A DNA stretch of 64,000 nucleotides. Origin: Pseudomonadota bacterium. Lineage in GTDB: Bacteria > Pseudomonadota > Alphaproteobacteria > Sphingomonadales > Sphingomonadaceae. The stretch covers positions 1 to 64,000 of the forward strand of contig JAFAFE010000005.1 in the NCBI GenBank assembly GCA_023423655.1, in the 5' to 3' direction. The notes under the pieces are model-generated. The model saw only the letters and a list, made by a program, of their open reading frames with translations. It was not told where the DNA came from and did not search any database. Both the position numbers and the translations under genes were made by a program. Positions 55,092-63,913 of this stretch are shown one piece after another; position 1 is the stretch's first letter, and every line of letters begins with the position of its first letter.

Positions 55092-57476
55092 TCACAGTTC
55101 AAAATCGCCGAGATCGGGCCCTTCGTGCGATGGCTGATCCTGCTCGGGAACGCCGTCTTCGAGCATGAGCTTGCGGGCCTCTGCCTCTCGCTGGCGCTGG
55201 GCTATCCGATCGACGGCTTGCGGCTTATCCGAGGGCGGATTGGCACGTGGCAAGTCGCTTCGGCGTCCCTCCTTCACGCCATTCGATGGATCCTTCTCAT
55301 CGGGATGATCGCCTTTGCGGAGCGCCGCATTCGTCGGCAGCAGCGGACGGGAGTTACGCGGCATTGCTTTGCGCTCGTCGGGCGACGATTTTCGCGGATG
55401 ACTGGACTTGCCTGACGGCTTCCTGGGGTCGTCGGGAATGTCCTTCTCATCCTGTTTCGCCGCCTGCTGGCGCAATTGCTTGGCATCCGCCTCGACTACC
55501 GGCTCTAGCGGAAGAGTACCTTGCTTTGGTACGACAGGCTTGCCTGCTCCGTCGTCGTTCGACGAGGGATGTTCGCTCTGATTTGCTGGCGGATTGGCAT
55601 CTGTCACGCCGCTTTTACTCTTGCCTTCGACTTGCCGGATCGGCTGTCGATCCTTGGCCCGACCGACGAAAACATGTGCAATTCTTTCCCGGTCTATCGG
55701 CTTCAGACGGACCGGCGCTGCAGGAAAGCCGTCGGGGAATTTGATGAAGCCTGACAGGCGCGGCAGGTTCATCAACTGGTCGGGCAGCAGCAAAGGCTCG
55801 ATATGCTTGCGCGGCGTGAGGCTGACGGCGTCGCGAGCATTGTTGTAGCCATAGGTGTAGCCCTCTTCCATGTCGCGAACCTGGCGATGACCGATGAAGT
55901 CGGAACACCAGGTGGCGGTCTCGCGGTCTGCCGTACCGAGGATCAATTTGGTCCGGGCAAGCGATGCAAGCGTCATCGCCATGTTCTCACCGTAGACCTC
56001 CTTGAGCTTGGCGTAGGCATGGATGCCGGTGACGATTGCGCCGCCGAAATTGCGCGCTGTCTGCAGGCCTTTCTCGAGAGCGGGGAGCCGGTGAAGCGCG
56101 CCCAGCTCGTCGATGAAGAACCAGCATTTGAGGTCCTTGGTGCGCGGCATCGTCATCAGCGTATTCATCGCCGTATCGAGCCACAGCGTGAGCAGCTGCG
56201 CGCACACGCTCATGTCGACGTAGCGCGCCGAGATGAAGACCATCGAGCCACTTCTTTTGGCGTTAGCGCCCTCGTCTTCATGGGCGCCCTCCTCGATCCA
56301 ATCGCGGACCGAAAAGCGGCGCCCGGAAGTGGGCAGGAGCTTCAGCGCCTTGGCGTTCACATTGAACACTGCCCGGATCGATTCCGCCATGCGCGCGGCT
56401 GCAGGAGCAGTCAGGGGATCGGCGATCGTGCCTCGCATCATGGCGTGGACCCGCGAGAGATCAGCGGTCATCAGTTCGCGGGCAAGCGCAGCATTGGTGC
56501 CCCGTCCTTCAGCGACCAGTTTGAGGCAGAACTCGACGAACAAGGCACGCGCCGCGATGACCCAGAACTGCGCCTCCCCGCCCCCGTCATGGGGTACGAG
56601 GGCTTCCGCTGCCGCCCAGAATTCACCCTCGGTGCGGCATTCGTCGAAGAGGCTCCATTGGGGACAGCGCGCGTCGAGCGGGTTCAGAATAATGTCCCGG
56701 TCGGCCTGGTAGAAGTGTTCAATGAAAGCGCCGGTTAGGTCGAATACGACACAGCGCTGTCCCTTGGCGCGGGCTTCGGCAATCATGTCCGACATGGCGA
56801 CTGTCTTGCCCATGCCGGTGGTCCCGATGAGCATGGCGTGGCTCTGTTCAAGCCGCCAGGGATAGACAACCGTCGCAAGATGCGAGGGCCGGTATGGAAA
56901 TGCCGCAGACAGTTCCTTGGGCGAACACAGATGCCATTTCCAACCCATAGAGCTCGAGAGCTCACGGGCGCGCTCGCGCTGGTTGTGCCCGCGCAGTTCA
57001 TCGACCAGTTCCGGTAGTGTAACGAGCATGGCCCCGCGCTCATGTTTGCGCTCTTTTGAACGGCTGCCGAAGCGCGCTGCGAACCAGTAGAACAGCACGA
57101 AGGCCGGCACGAGAAGCAAGGCCGAACGCACCAAAGCATCGCCCAGCAAGTCGAGCAAATGATCCCAGGCATTGATCACCGGCGGATAGGCATCGAGCAT
57201 GATGATAGGGAGCTGGACGGTTCCTCCAAACCCCGTTTCGAGTGCGACCTTTTTTGCCGGATCGAACTCCATGAATCCGTAGATCGCAGCATAAATTCGC
57301 ATCCAGACGAGGTAGGCTTCGTGATCGCTCAGCCCTGCCGAAATGGTCCACCAGCTAGTCCAGGAAATGCCGATGGCGGCGATGATCAGCGGCCCCTTGA
57401 GACCTGCTGCAAACATGAAGCTGAAGTGCCCTAGCAGCTGACTTCCGCGCGTGAAGTTGACAAGGTTACGCTTCAT
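55092..57476 (-). CDS. traD: Type IV coupling protein TraD
   Basis: Predicted 794 aa protein. N-terminal membrane segments (GPLIIAAIGISWTSWW; ALLLVPAFVLFYWFAA) are followed by a FtsK/VirD4-like ATPase with Walker A GTTGMGKT at about 218 and Walker B CWFFIDELGALHRL. The C-terminal 160 residues are charged and disordered, a likely relaxosome-binding tail. It links the relaxosome to the secretion channel. ATG 57476 (MKRNLVNFTR) is chosen over upstream in-frame starts because the 64 residues before it overlap the preceding gene. Confidence 0.92.
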   Translation of the reverse strand: MKRNLVNFTRGSQLLGHFSFMFAAGLKGPLIIAAIGISWTSWWTISAGLSDHEAYLVWMRIYAAIYGFMEFDPAKKVALETGFGGTVQLPIIMLDAYPPVINAWDHLLDLLGDALVRSALLLVPAFVLFYWFAARFGSRSKERKHERGAMLVTLPELVDELRGHNQRERARELSSSMGWKWHLCSPKELSAAFPYRPSHLATVVYPWRLEQSHAMLIGTTGMGKTVAMSDMIAEARAKGQRCVVFDLTGAFIEHFYQADRDIILNPLDARCPQWSLFDECRTEGEFWAAAEALVPHDGGGEAQFWVIAARALFVEFCLKLVAEGRGTNAALARELMTADLSRVHAMMRGTIADPLTAPAAARMAESIRAVFNVNAKALKLLPTSGRRFSVRDWIEEGAHEDEGANAKRSGSMVFISARYVDMSVCAQLLTLWLDTAMNTLMTMPRTKDLKCWFFIDELGALHRLPALEKGLQTARNFGGAIVTGIHAYAKLKEVYGENMAMTLASLARTKLILGTADRETATWCSDFIGHRQVRDMEEGYTYGYNNARDAVSLTPRKHIEPLLLPDQLMNLPRLSGFIKFPDGFPAAPVRLKPIDRERIAHVFVGRAKDRQPIRQVEGKSKSGVTDANPPANQSEHPSSNDDGAGKPVVPKQGTLPLEPVVEADAKQLRQQAAKQDEKDIPDDPRKPSGKSSHPRKSSPDERKAMPRNSRPLLPTNAALRKGDHPDEKDPSNGVKEGRRSDLPRANPPSDKPQAVDRIAQRQREAEARKLMLEDGVPEQDQPSHEGPDLGDFEL

Positions 57477-57798
57477 CGGAACCTCCCTCGCCGGCGTTTG
57501 CGGAGAGTCCCAGTTCCTTGCATTTGCGCGCATAGGCCTGATGGGCTCGCTCACGCAGCCCGTGATCGGCATGCCCTGCAAGAAGAGCATCGACGCCGAC
57601 CATTGTGAACACCGATTGACGGCTGACGCGGTCGACCGATGCCTCGAGCTTGGATGCAAGATCATCATTTTCGCATGCCTGCGAAAGCAGCGACCGGATC
57701 CATTCGCTGACGCTTATATCGCGCCGCTTTGCTGCAGAACGAACCCGCTCAGCGAGCTCGACGGTGACATGTACCTGGAGAGATTTTGGCCGTGTCAT
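57466..57798 (-). CDS. Ribbon-helix-helix relaxosome accessory protein (TraY/MobC-like)
   Basis: Predicted 110 aa protein starting MTRPKSLQVHVTVELAERVR, a ribbon-helix-helix fold with a short beta strand followed by two helices (RDISVSEWIRSLLSQ). Its position directly upstream of traD and traI, overlapping traD by 11 bases, suggests an oriT-binding accessory protein. It may also autoregulate the operon. The specific family is not certain. Confidence 0.7.
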   Translation of the reverse strand: MTRPKSLQVHVTVELAERVRSAAKRRDISVSEWIRSLLSQACENDDLASKLEASVDRVSRQSVFTMVGVDALLAGHADHGLRERAHQAYARKCKELGLSANAGEGGSDEA

Positions 57799-58239
57799 GC
57801 ACGGACTCCTTGTGGTCAGGAGCCCGGAACGCACTGCGAAAGGCGGTTATTGTCTAAATCAGAAACGAGAACATGTCAAGAACATGCGAGATGCGCAGGA
57901 ATGCGCCATTTCTGGCTGCCTTCAATCAAATCCGATTGGCGAATTGGCGACCATTCATTTCTGATTGAGAAGCAGCCATTTTTGCAAAAATCCATCAACA
58001 CACTGTCTTTACTATCTTTTTTACTGCCTACCGCCTGCGATTTGTCGCGTACGGTGTGCTCTTCCGTCCCCAGCTTAGAGGGTAGGTTCCAGTGTCATGA
58101 CCTGCACGGGATCGACGGTGTTGAAATCCCAAGACCAAGGGATGAAGACGATGCCGCTCGATTGCCGATTGTGTTAAAGATCGATCGAGTCCGCCGGCAG
58201 GAAGAATGGTGTCGCGGGCATCCCAACGGGAGCATGGCT
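57799..58239. other. Gene-free, partly AT-rich region: candidate oriT and promoter
   Basis: 441 bp upstream of the RHH-traD-traI operon without a convincing gene. It contains an AT-rich stretch (about 57940-58030), a small palindrome (ATTTTTGCAAAAAT) and, at about 58043-58060, GTCGCGTACGGTGTGCT, which partly resembles the F nic region. Location beside the relaxosome genes makes it a candidate oriT; the nic similarity is weak. Confidence 0.35.
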
Positions 58240-58434
58240 ATGGCGGATGTAACACTTAGCGCGACACCAAAAGGAAACGGATTCCAGGCAACCGTTACCT
58301 ATTCGAGCGGCGTGTCGATCAGTTCGGCAGAAGCCTTTCCGACGAAGGCCGAGGCCATTTCAGCAGCGGCCATGAAGGTACTCGACATGCCCGATCGGCT
58401 GGAGGAATTCGATGCGTCGGACGCCGAGGACTGA
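58240..58434 (+). CDS. Small hypothetical protein
   Basis: Predicted 64 aa protein (MADVTLSATPKGNGFQATVT) with a beta-rich start and a helical, Ala-rich second half. ATG 58240 has GGGAG 7 bases upstream. I recognise no family. It is convergent with the next minus-strand gene, and a strong hairpin separates them. Confidence 0.55.
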   Translation: MADVTLSATPKGNGFQATVTYSSGVSISSAEAFPTKAEAISAAAMKVLDMPDRLEEFDASDAED

Positions 58435-58496
58435 TGCTGCAGGGAATGCTCGCGCGATGCCTACGGGAGCGACAATACGGGACCCGAGCAAAAAGA

Positions 58497-58526
58497 AAGG
58501 AGGAAGCCCTGACGGACTTCCTCCTT
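58497..58526. terminator. Bidirectional hairpin terminator
   Basis: AAGGAGGAAG pairs with CTTCCTCCTT (10 bp, 10-base loop), followed on the plus strand by GTTTG. It lies between convergent genes ending at 58434 and 58537 and probably terminates both transcripts. Confidence 0.7.
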
Positions 58527-58536
58527 GTTTGTGGCA

Positions 58537-58773
58537 TCAGAATTCATCGCTCAGCTTTCCGGGCACAGTGTCGATGACCCGGTCCAGCATGGCCTTGGGC
58601 AGTGCGCCGTAATCGCCCTCATCGACCGCGATGTAACCTGCCTCACCATCGGTCAGGACATATTGGGTGAAGTAGCTGTGAAGGGACCGGGCATAAGCCT
58701 TGTCGAGTGCGGCAACGAAGGCTGCCTGATCTGCCTGGAATGAACCCTGCGCGATATTCAGTGAAGCGTACAT
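58537..58773 (-). CDS. Small hypothetical protein
   Basis: Predicted 78 aa acidic protein (MYASLNIAQGSFQADQAAFV...). A very strong ribosome site (GGAGGAAAG) precedes the ATG at 58773. I recognise no domain; its placement among leading-region genes suggests early expression in recipients. Confidence 0.65.
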   Translation of the reverse strand: MYASLNIAQGSFQADQAAFVAALDKAYARSLHSYFTQYVLTDGEAGYIAVDEGDYGALPKAMLDRVIDTVPGKLSDEF

Positions 58774-59098
58774 GATCTTTCCTCCTGATGTTCGATGCGT
58801 CGCATCAGGAGCTGCGAGGATGTGGGTGACGGGCCGGTCAGGGACCGCGCATAGCGCGGCCGCGAAGCGGCGATGGGGGAAACGATTTTTGCCGGGCTTG
58901 CCCGGTAAAAATGGTGGGGCCCCGTCGTCCTTGACGCGGCCCCAAAGCCCGCATCACACTTGGTCTTTCTGCGAGAGAGACCTCTACGACGTCAGCGTGA
59001 AAAGCACTGACATCGCGGCAAAAACCGTTTTCCTACATGGCCCCATGCTGGCACTGTCGCGCGTGGAGGGGACCAACGGCCAGCGAAAGGACAAACTC
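58774..59098. other. Palindrome-rich gene-free region
   Basis: 325 bp between divergent genes. It contains CCGCGCATAGCGCGG, a 26-base near-perfect palindrome TTTTTGCCGGGC-TTGCCCGGTAAAAA split at its centre (58886-58911) and TGGGGCC-N16-GGCCCCA (58915-58944). Such density suggests a cruciform, single-strand origin, or part of oriT rather than a terminator, because neighbouring genes point away from it. Confidence 0.4.
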
Positions 59099-59329
59099 AT
59101 GGCCAGGTCCAAACCGAGCGCGCGGAATGCGCTCAAGAAGCTGCGCGAGCAGCGCGAAGAACTCGATGCACAGGAGGCCAGGCTCCGCGAGGAAGCGGCA
59201 GGCGAACTGGGCAAGGTTCTTCTCGAATGCGGAGCCGAGACTATCGAACCTGCGCAACTAAAGCAGCTCATCCGCGCATCGCTCACCATCGGGATCGACG
59301 ATGCTCTCAAAAGGCTCTCCCCCGCCTGA
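59099..59329 (+). CDS. DUF6437-like small protein
   Basis: Predicted 76 aa helical protein. It has a basic N-terminal coiled region (KPSARNALKKLREQREELDA) and a conserved C-terminus (LGKVLLECGAETIEPAQLKQ). It matches my memory of DUF6437, a family near transfer origins of sphingomonad elements, and resembles small TraC-like accessory proteins of Ti plasmids. ATG 59099 is supported by GAAAGGAC upstream. A DNA-binding relaxosome role is inference. Confidence 0.65.
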   Translation: MARSKPSARNALKKLREQREELDAQEARLREEAAGELGKVLLECGAETIEPAQLKQLIRASLTIGIDDALKRLSPA

Positions 59330-59391
59330 CACTTCAACTGCGGCGGGGTGTGGGCTCGATGCCCCGCCCCGCCGCTTACGTCAGAGAACAC

Positions 59392-59428
59392 AAAAAAAGG
59401 CCCCGATGGCGCGCACCATCGGAGCCTT
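59392..59428 (-). terminator. Rho-independent terminator of ssb
   Basis: On the minus strand, GGCTCCGATGG pairs with CCATCGGGGCC (one G-T pair) around a 6-base loop and is followed by TTTTTTT. It starts 19 bases after the ssb stop. Confidence 0.85.
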
Positions 59429-59446
59429 GTCGTTTGCGGGAGGCGC

Positions 59447-59836
59447 TCAGTCCTCATCGATGTCGGGCGCACCTTCATTGTTCGACGCTCGGCCTTTGGT
59501 GAGGAAGTCCACCTTGTCAGCGATGATCTCGCAGCCGTAGCGCTTGGTGCCGTCCTGGTCTTCCCACTGCGTATAGTGGATGCGCCCCTCGACCGTCACG
59601 AGCTGGCCCTTGGTGCAGTACTTGGCGACGTTCTGGCCGAGACCGTTGAAGCAGGTCACGCGGTGGAATTCGCTGTCCTTGGCGGTGTAGCCGTTTTCGT
59701 CCTTGTAGGTCTTGCCGTCCTTGCGGGCGGGACGGTCGGTAACGACCGAGATCGAGGTGATGTTGGTGCCGCCCTGGGTGGTGCGGGTTTCGGGGTCGCG
59801 GGCGATGCGGCCAACGAGGATAACGAGATTGGTCAT
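59447..59836 (-). CDS. ssb: Single-stranded DNA-binding protein
   Basis: Predicted 129 aa protein with the SSB OB fold (MTNLVILVGRIARDPETRTT, WEDQDGTKRYGCEIIADKVD). The acidic tip DIDED resembles the C-terminal tail through which SSB recruits partners. Element-encoded SSB coats incoming single-stranded DNA during conjugation. The frame runs upstream to 59869, but ATG 59836 has GGAGAAAG before it. Confidence 0.93.
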   Translation of the reverse strand: MTNLVILVGRIARDPETRTTQGGTNITSISVVTDRPARKDGKTYKDENGYTAKDSEFHRVTCFNGLGQNVAKYCTKGQLVTVEGRIHYTQWEDQDGTKRYGCEIIADKVDFLTKGRASNNEGAPDIDED

Positions 59837-60135
59837 GGTCTTTCTCCTGATCGAGCATTCCGGGTCCATCCCGGCTGCAAACCCGACTAGGAAGCGGCCA
59901 CGGCGAAGCGCACCGAAGGGAAACCTCGATCTGGTTCGGGTGGTGCGGGCAGCCGGGCGCAGCCCGGCAACTCGGCCGGACCTGATCGGGGTTGCGCGTC
60001 TCGACGGGGATGCTTCAGGAAAGGTTTGCTTACAGGCCGGTTTGGTCCCGAGTGCCTTGCACAGGCCAAGCCATGACTTTTCGTATTATCGGGATGCCAC
60101 GTACCCCCTGACCTCGCCTGCCTTCAAAGGCGACA
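59837..60135. other. Gene-free region upstream of ssb
   Basis: 299 bp. Short frames on both strands lack ribosome sites and recognisable content. It probably holds the ssb promoter; no distinct structure was identified. Confidence 0.35.
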
Positions 60136-60564
60136 TCATATCTCGACTACGGACGCTCGTCCCGAAGCGGACGAAAGACCCCCTGAAAACGCACCGCCAG
60201 CAGCAGTCTCCACAGCGCCAAGCGGCATAGGCTCGTCCAGACGATGACCCCGCAACATCCAGTCTTGGGGTGTGATGAGGCGCCCCCAATCCGCAAAAGA
60301 AGGAATCGTACCCAAGTCCTCGCGGACGTGCTGTTCGCCTACAAGGCGAACGGGCACAACACGGCTGTCGGCGTTGACGATGGTAGGCCCGAACAGCGTT
60401 TCGAGCATGAATATGCCTTCGGCATGGTGCCGAAGGGCCCGGTGCCGCGGATCAGCAAGGATCGCCTTCGACTGGTCAAACCATTGGTGGAGCGGCAGGT
60501 AATCTTCCACCACCCCTCCCCATTTCCGGACTGACGATAGGGCGTGATAGTAGCAATGAGCCAT
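60136..60564 (-). CDS. DUF6915-like protein
   Basis: Predicted 142 aa protein: AHCYYHALSSVRKWGGVVED, a His-rich N-terminus; FADWGRLITPQDWMLRG; and a Gly/Ser-rich tail. The combination matches my recollection of DUF6915 on conjugative elements. HH positions could bind metal; the function is unknown. ATG 60564 is used; the upstream open frame is a shadow of the next gene. Confidence 0.7.
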   Translation of the reverse strand: MAHCYYHALSSVRKWGGVVEDYLPLHQWFDQSKAILADPRHRALRHHAEGIFMLETLFGPTIVNADSRVVPVRLVGEQHVREDLGTIPSFADWGRLITPQDWMLRGHRLDEPMPLGAVETAAGGAFSGGLSSASGRASVVEI

Positions 60565-60574
60565 CGCACCTCTC

Positions 60575-61012
60575 CTAGAGATCAGTCGAATGGTCGTCGG
60601 TCGCCGTGTACCGCAGCTGGCAGTCCAGAACGAAACTCGGCGTAGCCACGTCGATGACCAGTTCGCCGCAGGCACCATCATTGATTTCCCATCCGGGATG
60701 ATGGCGTTCGAGAGCAAGGTAGGTCAGTTGCTCGAGGGCGGAACTGAGGCTCTGGTCGTCGCCTTCTCCAGCACAGTCGATCATCACTTCGGGACACGGA
60801 GCACTCGCCCCGCCGGCGTTAGAGAAGACGCATTCTTCGACCGCACCGCTGTCGCCGCACCCATCGAAACGGATTTCTACGCGGGCAATTTCGGCATTGC
60901 GCAGCGGGGCAATGATAGCTGCCTTGAGCCGTTGGATTTCACTTTGTGCCTGCGCCGCGCGTTCGGCTTGGCGGACAGTAAAGTCCGCCATGATTGCCTG
61001 AAAATCAGTCAT
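60575..61012 (-). CDS. DUF6878-like protein
   Basis: Predicted 145 aa protein starting MTDFQAIMAD. It has an N-terminal helix and a conserved core IARVEIRFDGCGDSGAVEEC. The core matches what I recall as DUF6878, again typical of this element type. It is 10 bases upstream of the DUF6915-like gene on the same strand, so both are likely co-transcribed. The function is unknown. Confidence 0.7.
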   Translation of the reverse strand: MTDFQAIMADFTVRQAERAAQAQSEIQRLKAAIIAPLRNAEIARVEIRFDGCGDSGAVEECVFSNAGGASAPCPEVMIDCAGEGDDQSLSSALEQLTYLALERHHPGWEINDGACGELVIDVATPSFVLDCQLRYTATDDHSTDL

Positions 61013-61129
61013 GAGATTTCTCCTGCAATGTGCGGGCAAGAACCGATCGTCTTGCCCACGATATCAGGCGATCTCTTTCCTCTGACGGGCTGCGCCAGCG
61101 CCGATGGCGCTGGCGCGATGCCGGACGCA

Positions 61130-62083
61130 TCAGCCGGTATCCTGAGCCGCGCGCTTGGGAGAAGTTCCAAGCGGACCGCGGCGATCGACGACGGTAATCC
61201 GACGGGATTTGGCTTCGATGACGAGGCGCTCCAGGACCCCGTTTCCGGGAAAGGCGACGACATAACGGGGGTCGAGCGAGAGCATACGCTCGTTGCGCTT
61301 GAATCCTGCGCGTGCCCCCAGGCGCATGTCGAGGGAGAAGCTGATTTGCGGGATGTTGCGTCGTTCCGCCCAAGAAGATGCCAGACGGTCAACGCCCTTG
61401 GTATCACCGCCGTGGACAAGAACCATGTCAGGAACCCGGTCGTGAACCTTGTCCAGAGTAGCCCAGACGTTGTTGGCAAAAGTGAGAGCGTCCTGCTCGT
61501 TTGGATGGCGTGTGCGGCCACCGGAAAATATCACCGGCGTACCTTCTGGCATGGCGGCGCGGCGCTTGGCTTCGGACCGGGCTCGGACGAACTCGCGCCC
61601 CTCGACAAGCGCGGAAGTCAGCATGGCGCTGTGATTGAAGCGCGAACTCGACACGGGCTTCCACGAGAAGCCGAATTCGTTGAGATAGAGGCCAGCGGCC
61701 ACTTCGCGCATCTCTTCGAGAGCGAGCATAGCCCCTTCGGCACACTGCGCACGCTCAACCTGGGTCTCGAGTTCATGGGTGTGAATTTCGGATCCATCGG
61801 CAGTGGCCAGGAGCGCTCGGACTTCGTCGGTTGCGCGGTCGACTGCGGTCGATTTGCGGGTCGCGGAACGGTGGAAGATGTTGACGAACGCCCAGCCGAG
61901 GTCCTCGGCATCGGCTTCCAGCGCAGTCCCAGAGACCATCGCAAAAAGATCGGACCATACCGCTTCGAGAGTCTGAACGACCGCCTCGTGGACCGGAAAG
62001 TCATTGGTAGAAACCGGGGCAGGACCAATCGAAAAACCGGAAAGATCGAGGCCAGCAATTTGGTCAGAAAATGATGAGTGCAT
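61130..62083 (-). CDS. DUF2493 (SLOG-superfamily) protein
   Basis: Predicted 317 aa protein. The C-terminal domain (about residues 195-300) is a DUF2493/YspA-like SLOG fold: PVIFSGGRTR, LVHGGDTKGVDRLASSWAER, YVVAFPGNG. The N-terminal part is helical and unique to plasmid versions. SLOG domains bind nucleotide-derived ligands and are often linked to defence or signalling. It is common in sphingomonad elements; its role is unknown. ATG 62083 is chosen because AGGAGGACAA precedes it. Confidence 0.78.
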   Translation of the reverse strand: MHSSFSDQIAGLDLSGFSIGPAPVSTNDFPVHEAVVQTLEAVWSDLFAMVSGTALEADAEDLGWAFVNIFHRSATRKSTAVDRATDEVRALLATADGSEIHTHELETQVERAQCAEGAMLALEEMREVAAGLYLNEFGFSWKPVSSSRFNHSAMLTSALVEGREFVRARSEAKRRAAMPEGTPVIFSGGRTRHPNEQDALTFANNVWATLDKVHDRVPDMVLVHGGDTKGVDRLASSWAERRNIPQISFSLDMRLGARAGFKRNERMLSLDPRYVVAFPGNGVLERLVIEAKSRRITVVDRRGPLGTSPKRAAQDTG

Positions 62084-62382
62084 GGGTATTGTCCTCCTGA
62101 CTGGTGTGAGGCTGACGCACCCGCTCATGGCTGCGCCAGCGAGAGCCCGTCAGGGCCAGCTTGAGGCAGTCTCCGCACCCGACAGGGGAAACCCGCTTGG
62201 GCAGGCTGGCGCGGGCAGGCCAACGGCCCACAGGGCCGGGCCAACTCGGGCCTGCGCAAGCCGGGTTGCGGAAGACTGGCGGCTGGCCCAGGGCCTCTCT
62301 CGCATGGCTTCAGACCATGAGTGCACATGCAGGCTTCGTCAGGGAGGACAGGCACCTCGTCACGATCAAAGTGACTGGCGCA
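62084..62382. other. Gene-free GC-rich region
   Basis: 299 bp rich in GGCC/GGGC tracts (for example around 62200-62260) with overlapping imperfect palindromes but no gene. The plus-strand frame across it is antisense to the neighbouring gene and has shadow-like composition. Confidence 0.35.
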
Positions 62383-62805
62383 TCAGGCTACCCGTTTTGC
62401 GTAGACGCCTTCACCGTTCGACATGTGACCGAGGCAGACGTAGTCGCCGAACAACGCTTCAAAACGCGGGGCGATCTGGGACAGCCAGCGTTGTGCTCTG
62501 GGCGATCTGGCCGTGCGCCAATCGGCATCCCAATAGGCGCCATCGTCACGCTCGACGATCCATACCGCAACCAGGCCGGCGTAAACCGACACGCCGAAAT
62601 CTGCATAGGCATTGCGCATGAGGATGCGGTCTTCGCGGCCTCGCCAACCGTCGTGCGCGATCAGGGAAGGGAATGCCTGCCCTGCGCGCTCACGCAGATC
62701 CTCGCGGAGCCACTCATATTCGAAGTCCCAGTCATCGTCGTTTTCGACTTCGAGCACAGTGAAGGCGACAATGGCCCCGCTGGGGTAACTGACCGATCGG
62801 CCCAT
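62383..62805 (-). CDS. Hypothetical protein of the leading region
   Basis: Predicted 140 aa acidic protein (MGRSVSYPSGAIVAFTVLEV), Trp/Tyr-rich in the middle (WIVERDDGAYWDADW). ATG 62805 has AAGGAGG 5 bases upstream. It follows ardC by 11 bases on the same strand, so the pair is probably one transcript. I recognise no family. Confidence 0.65.
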   Translation of the reverse strand: MGRSVSYPSGAIVAFTVLEVENDDDWDFEYEWLREDLRERAGQAFPSLIAHDGWRGREDRILMRNAYADFGVSVYAGLVAVWIVERDDGAYWDADWRTARSPRAQRWLSQIAPRFEALFGDYVCLGHMSNGEGVYAKRVA

Positions 62806-62816
62806 GACACCCTCCT

Positions 62817-63758
62817 TCAAGCGGCCAACGCAGCGTCAGCAGACGCTTCGTCGGTATCATCGGCAGAGATCCGTCCTCCAAGTTTGAGCAGAAGCCTTGA
62901 TGCTTCCTCCGCCTTTGCGGCAGCGGTGAGAATGGCACGGTCATCCTGCTTCAGGAGCTTGAGCCAGTGCTCGATATAGCTCGCATGGCTATCCAAGTGT
63001 GTGACTGGCAGACCGAGTTCAGCACCAAGCATAGCGCTCGAAAGTTCGGCAATGAGTTCCTCGGCAGCGTAAGCTGCAGAACCAAAGCGATTCTTGAGAT
63101 TACGGTCGAGGCGGCTGGCATGGCCGGTCCAATGCGACAGCTCGTGCGCGAGCGTCGCGTAATAGTGGTCGAAGCCCGAGAAGAGATGCGCGGGCGGCAT
63201 TGTCACCCGGTCAGCTACCGGCTCATAATAGGCTTCGTCGCCCTGATGACGCAGGACGGCCGGAATATTGGCAAAGAATGAGTCGAGTTCAGCCTGACGG
63301 CCCTCGGGTTCCACCACCTCAAGCGTCGCGGCGGGATGGAAACGTTCCGGAAGACCTTCGACCTGATCGGCATTGAAAACCGGATAGGCCTTCAACACGC
63401 GACGACTTTCGTCAGTTTTTTCGCCGGTGTCGGGGGCTTCGACTTCCTTGGTGTAGCTCTTGTAAAAGATGGCGATGGTGGATTTTTCGCCCTTGCGCAC
63501 CTGTGCACCCAGTTCTTTGGCCTGATTGTAGGTCATCCAGAACGGCGAGGCGTAACCGCACATGTCGGCAACCATCCAGAGCCAGAATACATTCATGCCG
63601 CGATAAGGGACGCCGCATGCCCGCAATGGACGCGAGACTGGCACACCGCGCCATGGCTTGATCCACGGCTTCGTGCCGGACTCGAGGCGGGCGATGATTT
63701 CCTGGGTGATACGGGTAGCAGGCGACACTCCGCCACTTTGTCCCTTGCGATAGGCCAT
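62817..63758 (-). CDS. ardC: ArdC-family antirestriction protein
   Basis: Predicted 313 aa protein. The N-terminal ssDNA-binding domain (ITQEIIARLESGTKPWIKPW, PYRGMNVFWLWM) is followed by a metallopeptidase-like domain with LAHELSHWTGH (HExxH-type zinc motif) and AAEELIAELSSAML. ArdC proteins protect incoming plasmid DNA from host restriction. A strong ribosome site (GGAGATCC) precedes ATG 63758. Confidence 0.92.
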   Translation of the reverse strand: MAYRKGQSGGVSPATRITQEIIARLESGTKPWIKPWRGVPVSRPLRACGVPYRGMNVFWLWMVADMCGYASPFWMTYNQAKELGAQVRKGEKSTIAIFYKSYTKEVEAPDTGEKTDESRRVLKAYPVFNADQVEGLPERFHPAATLEVVEPEGRQAELDSFFANIPAVLRHQGDEAYYEPVADRVTMPPAHLFSGFDHYYATLAHELSHWTGHASRLDRNLKNRFGSAAYAAEELIAELSSAMLGAELGLPVTHLDSHASYIEHWLKLLKQDDRAILTAAAKAEEASRLLLKLGGRISADDTDEASADAALAA

Positions 63759-63913
63759 GTTGGATCTCCTGAAATGGCCTGACGACAGTTCCGTCGGTCA
63801 GTGCCGGAGATCCCGGAGCCCCCTCCGCTCTCTTTCCATGAAGGAAGCGGCCCCCCGGCATGTGCCGGAGGACCGCTCCACGGTCGCGAGCAGCCGTTCC
63901 TGTCAGGAGGAGA

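Noticed and set aside
62004..62621. Plus-strand open frames around 62.0-62.9 kb
   Set aside because: They are antisense to the DUF2493, hypothetical and ardC genes, which have strong ribosome sites and recognisable content.
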